This document shows positions 59,327-64,000 of a stretch of DNA of 64,000 nucleotides, piece after piece. Both the position numbers and the translations under genes were made by a program. Positions within the stretch are counted from its first letter, which is position 1, and the number at the start of each line of letters is the position of its first letter. Under the pieces are notes generated by a model. It was not told where the DNA came from. It did not search any database and saw nothing but the letters and a program-made list of their open reading frames with translations. Origin of the DNA: Deferribacteraceae bacterium UBA6793 (lineage in GTDB: Bacteria; Chrysiogenota; Deferribacteres; Deferribacterales; Geovibrionaceae); assembly GCA_002452405.1 (NCBI GenBank), contig DKFP01000014.1:469886-533885 (forward strand), in the 5' to 3' direction.

Positions 59327-59915
59327 TTTTAGGCAGACCTTTGAAGCCTTTCAGTACGATGTACATTTCAAACGAGCCTTTGCGGGTGGCTTCGGGGCGT
59401 ATGTGTTTGCAGAAATCGAAATGAACTTTCATCTCTTTCACCAGCGCATCCCTGTCTTCACCCTCGAAAACCTTGCATACGAAGTTTCCGCCTGGTTTAA
59501 GAACAGAGCAGGCGAAATGGAAAATCTTGCGCACAAGCTCGACTGAATTTACATGGTCGAGAAGTTTTGAGCCGGAGGTGTTCGGTGCTGCGTCAGACAT
59601 CACGGCATCGTAGCCTGAACAGGCGGCAAGAACATCGTCAACCGTCTCCTGCGTCGTTATATCTCCGAGGATAAAGGTGAAGCGCTCCATTTCCATTTCA
59701 CCGGTTTCGAGCAGATCGACACCTACAACACGGGTTTTTGACATTTGAAGCGCAACCTGACTCCAGCCGCCGGGTGCGCAGCCCACGTCCAGAATATTGT
59801 GACCGTTGCGGTATATCTCGTATTTCTTGTTCAGCTCAATAAGTTTATAGGCAGCGCGGCTGCGGTATCCTTCGCGCTTCGCCTTCTTGTAAAATGCATC
59901 CTGTCTGTTATACAT
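59316..59915 (-). CDS. rlmE: 23S rRNA (uridine-2'-O-)-methyltransferase RlmE (FtsJ/RrmJ)
   Basis: 199 residues with the full K-D-K-E tetrad (Lys24, Asp108, Lys148, Glu183) and SAM motif DVGCAPGGWSQ at 43-53. Methylates U2552 in the family's model member. Two bases after rng. Confidence 0.95.
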   Translation of the reverse strand: MYNRQDAFYKKAKREGYRSRAAYKLIELNKKYEIYRNGHNILDVGCAPGGWSQVALQMSKTRVVGVDLLETGEMEMERFTFILGDITTQETVDDVLAACSGYDAVMSDAAPNTSGSKLLDHVNSVELVRKIFHFACSVLKPGGNFVCKVFEGEDRDALVKEMKVHFDFCKHIRPEATRKGSFEMYIVLKGFKGLPKNEQ

Positions 59916-59917
59916 CG

Positions 59918-61438
59918 TTAATCCATTGGTGTTACTTCGTAATCGTGTATGTGGAAGGTGTCGTTGGGGGTAACTTCCACCTCTATGCTCATCATAAGCT
60001 CAATCTCGTCCAGCGAACCCTTTTCCTCGTCAAGAAGAAGATCCACAACATCCGGATGTGCTTCAATATATACTTTTTTGTCACGGACAAAAGGAGCAAT
60101 TCTCCGGACTTCACGCAGAATGTCATAGCAGACGGTGAGCTTGCTCTTCACAATTCCGCGTCCTTCGCAATAGGGACAGGGTTCACTGAGTGAACGGGTG
60201 AGGCTCTCCTGAACGCGTTTTCTGGTTATTTCCACAAGCCCCAGCGGGCTTATGTTTACAACGCTGGCTTTTGCACGGTCATTTTTCAGTTCCAGATCCA
60301 TGGTTTTAAGAACCTTCTGACGGTTCTCTTCTTTTGCCATGTCTATGAAATCGACAATGATTATGCCGCCTATGTTGCGCAGTCTCAGCTGCCAGGCTAT
60401 CTCTTTTGAAGCCTCAAGGTTGGTTTTGAGTATAGTATCCTCGAAATTGCGCTTGCCCACGAACTTTCCGGTATTGACATCTATAACCGTGAGCGCTTCC
60501 GCCTGATCGATTACGATGTAGCCGCCGGACTTCAGCCATACTTTTTTGTCGAGAATACGCCCTATCTCTATTTCGATGTTGTAATAGTCAAAAATCGGTA
60601 TGTCGTTTGTGTAAAGGACGACTTCGATGTTCATGTCGGGCATGTATTCCCGCAGAAACGATTTTATCTTGAGGTAGTCCGCCTTGTTGTCGATGATAAT
60701 GCGGCTTACGTCCGCCGTTGCAGTATCGCGGAGGATGCGGAAGATAAGCCCGTGATCCTCGTAAATCATACATGGTGCCTTGGACGCCGCCATGTTATCC
60801 ATTATCTTTGACCAGAGACGTTCAAGATAGTCAAGGTCGGCGATTATTTCCTCGCGGTCGTGTCCGGCGGACACTGTTCGGGCGATAAGCCCCATACCTT
60901 CCTTCTTTATCTCTTTAAGGATGAGGCGCAGACGTTCCCGTTCCTCCTCCTCTTCAATTTTGCGCGATACCCCGACGTGCTCATAGCCTGGCATAAGAAC
61001 TATGTAGCGTCCGGGAACTGTGAGGTGAGTCGTCAGACGAGCGCCTTTCTGTCCGATGGATTCTTTCGCCACCTGAACGACAATCTCCTGACCTTCTTTC
61101 AGAAGCTGTTCGATGGGCGGTATTTCCTTTGGTTCTGGCGTAGGTGCGTCAACCTCCGCCTCGTCCTGCATTCCGTCCATAGCCTCCAGAAAGCTCACCC
61201 TTTCCCCGTTTTCGACGTACACGTCCGCGGCGGGGAGGAAAGCCGCTTTTGAAAGCCCTATATCGACGAACGCCGACTGGATGCCGGGCAGAACCTTTAT
61301 GACCCTGCCTTTGTATATGTTGCCCGCAACGTTTTTGCTGTGGGCGCGCTCAATGAGTATTTCGGCAGGGTTTCCGTTTTCCAGAACCGCCACCCGCGCT
61401 TCGTTGAGCGTGGAGTTTACTATTATTTCCTTGGACAT
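59918..61438 (-). CDS. rng: Ribonuclease G (RNase E/G family)
   Basis: 506-residue endoribonuclease for rRNA and mRNA maturation. N-terminal S1 domain (about 35-125), RNase H-like and DNase I-like parts (GGYIVIDQAEALTVIDVNTG, with the catalytic Asp, and GGIIIVDFIDM), zinc-link CPYCEGRG. No long C-terminal degradosome scaffold, so RNase G rather than E. Confidence 0.95.
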   Translation of the reverse strand: MSKEIIVNSTLNEARVAVLENGNPAEILIERAHSKNVAGNIYKGRVIKVLPGIQSAFVDIGLSKAAFLPAADVYVENGERVSFLEAMDGMQDEAEVDAPTPEPKEIPPIEQLLKEGQEIVVQVAKESIGQKGARLTTHLTVPGRYIVLMPGYEHVGVSRKIEEEEERERLRLILKEIKKEGMGLIARTVSAGHDREEIIADLDYLERLWSKIMDNMAASKAPCMIYEDHGLIFRILRDTATADVSRIIIDNKADYLKIKSFLREYMPDMNIEVVLYTNDIPIFDYYNIEIEIGRILDKKVWLKSGGYIVIDQAEALTVIDVNTGKFVGKRNFEDTILKTNLEASKEIAWQLRLRNIGGIIIVDFIDMAKEENRQKVLKTMDLELKNDRAKASVVNISPLGLVEITRKRVQESLTRSLSEPCPYCEGRGIVKSKLTVCYDILREVRRIAPFVRDKKVYIEAHPDVVDLLLDEEKGSLDEIELMMSIEVEVTPNDTFHIHDYEVTPMD

Positions 61439-61455
61439 TTATTTTATTTCCGTTG

Positions 61456-62055
61456 CTATTCATGGATTTCGGTGCGCTGTTCCATAGCTTTGAACAGCGT
61501 CAGCTCGTCCGTGTATTCAAGGTTTGTGCCGATGGGCACGCCGCTTGCGATCTTGGTTACTCGGACATGTTTGTTTTTCAGAATCTTTGAAAGGTAGATA
61601 GCCGTTGTTTCACCCTCAATGTCCGGGTTGGTGGCTATTATGACCTCGGTGACATCCTCTTGCGCAATGCGTTCGATAAGCCTGTCGATGGTCAGGTCTT
61701 GCGGACCGATACCGTCCAGAGGTGATATGCGACCGCCGAGAACATGGTAGCGACCGCGGAAAAAGCCTGTGTTTTCAAGGACAAAAATATCCTTAGCCTC
61801 TTCAACAACACAGAGCTGACCGTTTTTGCGATAGCTGTCCTGACAGATATGGCATATCTGTTCTTCGGAGAGGTTGCCGCATATCTTACAGAATACGGTT
61901 TTCTCCTTTAGTTCAATCATGCTCTCTGCAAGGTTTTTAACGAGGTTAGCATCGGATTTCAGAAGATGAAGGGCAAGACGCACCGCAGTCTTTCTGCCGA
62001 TGCCGGGCAGCCTCGAAAGCTCGCCGACACAGCGCTCAAAGATTCTGTTTTTCAT
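61456..62055 (-). CDS. recR: Recombination protein RecR
   Basis: 199 residues: helix-hairpin-helix LSRLPGIGRKTAVRLALHLL, C4 zinc finger CKICGNLSEEQICHIC, and Toprim domain (LCVVEEAKDIFVLENTG, ATNPDIEGETTA). Works with RecF and RecO in gap repair. Preceded by ybaB, the common pairing. Confidence 0.97.
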   Translation of the reverse strand: MKNRIFERCVGELSRLPGIGRKTAVRLALHLLKSDANLVKNLAESMIELKEKTVFCKICGNLSEEQICHICQDSYRKNGQLCVVEEAKDIFVLENTGFFRGRYHVLGGRISPLDGIGPQDLTIDRLIERIAQEDVTEVIIATNPDIEGETTAIYLSKILKNKHVRVTKIASGVPIGTNLEYTDELTLFKAMEQRTEIHE

Positions 62056-62069
62056 GGTTTACCGGATGC

Positions 62070-62384
62070 TTAGAACATTCCTGGGAAGTTGATTCCAAGG
62101 TTTCCTGTTACAGCGGACATCTTCTGCTGAACCACTTCCTGAGATTTTTTCAGACCCTCGTTAACAGCGGCAAGGATAAGGTCCTGCAGCATCTCAACAT
62201 CTTCGGGGTCAACCACGTCTTTTTCGATGGTGATTCCGACGATCTCCTGTTTTCCGTTTACCTTAACAGTGATCATCCCGCCGCCAGCCGTTGCCTCAAC
62301 AACTTCCAGTGCCGCTTCCGCCTGAGCTTCTTCCATCTTTTTCTGCATCTTTTGCGCTTGTTTCATCATCTGCTGAATGTTCAT
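62070..62384 (-). CDS. YbaB/EbfC nucleoid-associated protein
   Basis: 104 residues from the ATG at 62384: NIQQMMKQAQKMQKKMEEAQAE helix, then GGGMITVKVNGKQEIVGITI and DLILAAVNEGLKKSQEVV. Binds DNA as a dimer. First gene of the ybaB-recR-rng-rlmE-larB run. Confidence 0.96.
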   Translation of the reverse strand: MNIQQMMKQAQKMQKKMEEAQAEAALEVVEATAGGGMITVKVNGKQEIVGITIEKDVVDPEDVEMLQDLILAAVNEGLKKSQEVVQQKMSAVTGNLGINFPGMF

Positions 62385-62444
62385 ATATATTCTCCATAAA
62401 ATTATAGACTGAGTAATTTGGTGCATTAAGGTTTAAGAACTTAT

Positions 62445-62473
62445 CATTATGATGTATTCTTTGCTTATGTCAA
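62445..62473 (-). promoter_or_regulatory. Promoter of the ybaB-recR-rng run
   Basis: On the minus strand TTGACA, 17-base spacer, ATAATG (or 18 and TAATGA), about 60 bases before ybaB. Confidence 0.65.
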
Positions 62474-62522
62474 TATGGAATGTAAATATTGACAGTATAA
62501 CCCGCCTGATACTATTATGCAC

Positions 62523-62542
62523 ATGTGAATGATCGCTCACAT
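62523..62542. promoter_or_regulatory. Palindromic site upstream of the ArsR-family gene
   Basis: ATGTGA, 8-base spacer, TCACAT: perfect 6-bp arms. Resembles a CRP/FNR-type half-site pair but the spacer is two bases longer than the usual six; could be an operator for the flanking genes. Confidence 0.35.
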
Positions 62543-62554
62543 ATTTTGAGATTT

Positions 62555-62632
62555 GATCGCTTCGTCACGTTGTTCCCCGCGAAAACATGCACTTGTCTCT
62601 GCGGGGAGGCTTGCCGACGCGGCAGTCGCATC
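62555..62632. repeat. REP/MITE-like palindromic repeat, copy 10
   Basis: GATCGCTTCGTC ... GACGCGGCAGTCGC outer arms, CCCCGCGAAAAC and GTCTCTGCGGGG inner arms. The inner arms both changed CTCGC to CCCGC, so pairing is kept. Ends 13 bases before the ArsR-family start. Confidence 0.75.
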
Positions 62633-62645
62633 CGGGGTTAATTTA

Positions 62646-62996
62646 ATGACTGACGATATATTTCAACTGGCGGAACCCGTGGAGGATATGCTCCCTAATA
62701 TGAAGGACAGGATGCCTCCGGAGTCCGTCACGCTGAACATGTCCGACGTTTTTAAAATATTAAGCGACCATACGCGGGTAAAGATACTCTATGCGCTTAC
62801 TCTTTCAGAGCTGTGCGTGGCTGATATCGCGGAGCTCGCCGGTGTTTCCCAGTCCGCCGTTTCGCATCAGCTAAGGATACTTCGCAACTCAAAACTGGTG
62901 ACATGGAAAAAATCAGGCAAACAGGTTTTTTATGCTCTTCAAAGCGAAGGTGTCAGGATCCTGATAAAAAAATCTATGGAACATTCCGCCGGATAG
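62646..62996 (+). CDS. ArsR/SmtB-family metal-type repressor
   Basis: 116 residues from the ATG at 62646. Winged helix: VFKILSDHTRVKILYALTLSELCVADIAELAG, SQSAVSHQLRILRNSKLV. The alpha-3 metal motif ELCVxD has Cys then Ala instead of the second Cys, so thiolate sensing is probably lost; SmtB-like sensing through the last helix is possible. Stands alone, so the regulated gene is not obvious. Confidence 0.9.
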   Translation: MTDDIFQLAEPVEDMLPNMKDRMPPESVTLNMSDVFKILSDHTRVKILYALTLSELCVADIAELAGVSQSAVSHQLRILRNSKLVTWKKSGKQVFYALQSEGVRILIKKSMEHSAG

Positions 62997-63076
62997 TGTA
63001 TATTTGCTTTTAAAGTCCTGCTGTTACGGGCTTTCAGGTCGATTTAAAAAACTTTAATTTTTTTTCAACAAAACTC

Positions 63077-63105
63077 TTGACATCCATATCTTTAAAAGAT
63101 AATAT
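63077..63105 (+). promoter_or_regulatory. Strong promoter of the tRNA-tuf operon
   Basis: TTGACA, exact 17-base spacer, TAATAT, preceded by A/T-rich tracts that could serve as an UP element. Ends 20 bases before the first tRNA. Confidence 0.85.
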
Positions 63106-63125
63106 TCACCTCCGTTTCACGGTAA

Positions 63126-63198
63126 GCTGGTGTAGCTCAATCGGTAGAGCAACTGACTTGTAATCAGTAGGTTGAGGGTTCAATTCCTTTCACCAGCT
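63126..63198 (+). tRNA. tRNA-Thr (UGU)
   Basis: Acceptor stem GCTGGTG/CACCAGC, anticodon stem ACTGA/TCAGT with loop CTTGTAA (anticodon TGT at 63159-63161), T-loop TTCAATT. CCA is not encoded. Confidence 0.96.
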
Positions 63199-63243
63199 TT
63201 TATGTTTTACGGACTCTGTGTGCAGCTCCTTGCTGCCACGTGA

Positions 63244-63326
63244 GGGGAGATACCCAAGCGGCCAAAGGGGGCAGACTGTAAATCTGTTGTCGAACGACTT
63301 CGAAGGTTCGAATCCTTCTCTCCCCA
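63244..63326 (+). tRNA. tRNA-Tyr (GUA)
   Basis: Class II tRNA with a long variable arm (GTCGAACGAC). Acceptor stem GGGGAGA/TCTCCCC, anticodon GTA at 63278-63280, T-loop TTCGAAT. Confidence 0.96.
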
Positions 63327-63343
63327 CTTTTTGACGAAAAAAC

Positions 63344-63417
63344 GCGGGTGTAGCTCAGTTGGCTAGAGCATCAGCCTTCCAAGCTGAGGGTCGCGGGTTC
63401 GAATCCCGTTGCCCGCT
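63344..63417 (+). tRNA. tRNA-Gly (UCC)
   Basis: Acceptor stem GCGGGTG/TGCCCGC, anticodon loop CTTCCAA (TCC at 63378-63380), T-loop TTCGAAT. Confidence 0.96.
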
Positions 63418-63445
63418 TTTTTTTTCTCAGAAAAAGCTGTATAAA

Positions 63446-63478
63446 AGACGGACGATACCGTTACGTCTGTTTTTTTTT
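63446..63478 (+). terminator. Terminator-like hairpin between tRNA-Gly and tRNA-Thr
   Basis: AGACG ... CGTCT stem with an inner ACG/CGT pairing, followed by G and nine T. It lies inside the tRNA-tuf operon, so it may attenuate or mark processing. Confidence 0.6.
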
Positions 63479-63482
63479 ATAT

Positions 63483-63556
63483 GCCCACGTGGCTCAGGTG
63501 GCTAGAGCACGTCCTTGGTAAGGACGAGATCACCGGTTCGAGTCCGGTCGTGGGCT
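63483..63556 (+). tRNA. tRNA-Thr (GGU)
   Basis: Acceptor stem GCCCACG/CGTGGGC, anticodon loop CTTGGTA (GGT at 63517-63519), T-loop TTCGAGT. Thr-Tyr-Gly-Thr ahead of tuf is a widespread order. Confidence 0.96.
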
Positions 63557-63585
63557 TTATCTTCTTTTCAGGAGGACAGATTACA

Positions 63586-64000
63586 ATGGCTAAATCCAAA
63601 TTCGAAAGAACGAAACCGCACGTTAACGTCGGCACCATCGGACACGTTGACCACGGTAAGACATCACTGACAGCAGCAATCACGAACATCCTTTCTAAAA
63701 AAGGATACGCACAGTTCGTAGACTACGGTAACATCGACAAAGCTCCCGAAGAGAGAGAGCGCGGTATTACCATTGCAACAGCTCACGTAGAGTATGAGTC
63801 AGACAAGCGTCACTACGCACACGTTGACTGCCCCGGTCACGCGGACTACGTTAAGAACATGATCACCGGTGCTGCACAGATGGACGGAGCAATCCTTGTT
63901 GTGTCCGCAGCAGACGGTCCCATGCCCCAGACCCGTGAGCACATCCTGCTCGCCCGTCAGGTAGGCGTACCTTATATCGTAGTATTCATGAACAAAATCG
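63586..64000 (+). CDS. tuf: Elongation factor Tu, 3'-truncated by the window edge
   Basis: First 138 residues of the GTPase that brings aminoacyl-tRNA to the ribosome. P-loop GHVDHGKT at 19-26, switch I RERGITIATAH, DCPGHADYVKNM, and the start of the NKxD motif (FMNKI) at the edge. AGGAGG precedes the ATG. Cotranscribed with the four tRNAs upstream. Confidence 0.98.
   Translation, partial: MAKSKFERTKPHVNVGTIGHVDHGKTSLTAAITNILSKKGYAQFVDYGNIDKAPEERERGITIATAHVEYESDKRHYAHVDCPGHADYVKNMITGAAQMDGAILVVSAADGPMPQTREHILLARQVGVPYIVVFMNKI

Noticed and set aside
62523..62542. CRP/FNR-type binding site
   Set aside because: The arms fit but the spacer is eight rather than six bases, so the call was kept only as a generic palindrome.
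1..64000. CRISPR array, prophage, transposase, integrase, restriction or retron system
   Set aside because: No regularly spaced repeats and no matching protein motifs were found on either strand.

Overview
The window looks like a bacterial chromosome segment from a motile, flagellated, outer-membrane-bearing anaerobe or microaerophile that handles nickel and molybdenum. My best guess is a member of Deferribacterota (Geovibrio, Denitrovibrio or Seleniivibrio type). This is an inference from gene content, the flgK-flgL-fliW-csrA order, an oversized FlgL and the EF-Tu N-terminus; I could not run a database search. Most genes are compact, in short operons with start and stop codons that overlap or nearly touch. 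Both window ends cut a gene: flgK on the left and tuf on the right.

Layout. 1-6216: end of a flagellar operon (flgK, flgL, fliW, csrA). 6373-9624: an AT-rich accessory patch with a vapBC toxin-antitoxin pair and a surface lipoprotein whose reading frame is split by one in-frame TAG. 9807-12827: Kef-type cation/proton antiporter, ispF and a hydrogenase maturation protease. 12966-20261: polysaccharide export cluster (glycosyltransferase, Wzm, Wzt, two large two-domain glycosyltransferases); the DNA becomes strongly AT-rich from the middle of wzt onward. 20334-22604: cupin, FAD oxidoreductase, phosphodiesterase. 22695-28997: long plus-strand housekeeping run (tRNA nucleotidyltransferase, FAH-family protein, coaE, hypA, hypB, rnhB, yraN, folE2). 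29310-36953: minus-strand run (LysM transglycosylase, glycosyltransferase, Lrp-type regulator, nth, MFS, cysteine desulfurase, IscR-like regulator, cysE, ferredoxin). 37168-41377: Nudix, UvrD/PcrA helicase, VanX-type dipeptidase, a molbindin. 41759-45117: modE-modA-mop-modB-modC behind one ModE-type operator. 45183-52633: AI-2E-type membrane protein, DUF2892 protein, and an ArsR-controlled tripartite RND efflux system. 52832-57776: ribF, rimO, bamD-like, serS, rsmI-like. 58031-62384: minus-strand run (DUF134 regulator, larB, rlmE, rng, recR, ybaB). 62646-64000: ArsR-type regulator, then tRNA-Thr, tRNA-Tyr, tRNA-Gly, tRNA-Thr and tuf.

Two families of dispersed intergenic repeats run through the window. 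One is a short REP/MITE-like palindrome with about ten copies. The other is a ~125-135 bp long-hairpin element with three copies, each starting at the stop codon of a plus-strand gene. In the second family the inner core is conserved while the outer arms differ between copies yet stay self-complementary within each copy. This is the best candidate for an undescribed element here. No CRISPR array, transposase, integrase or rRNA was found.
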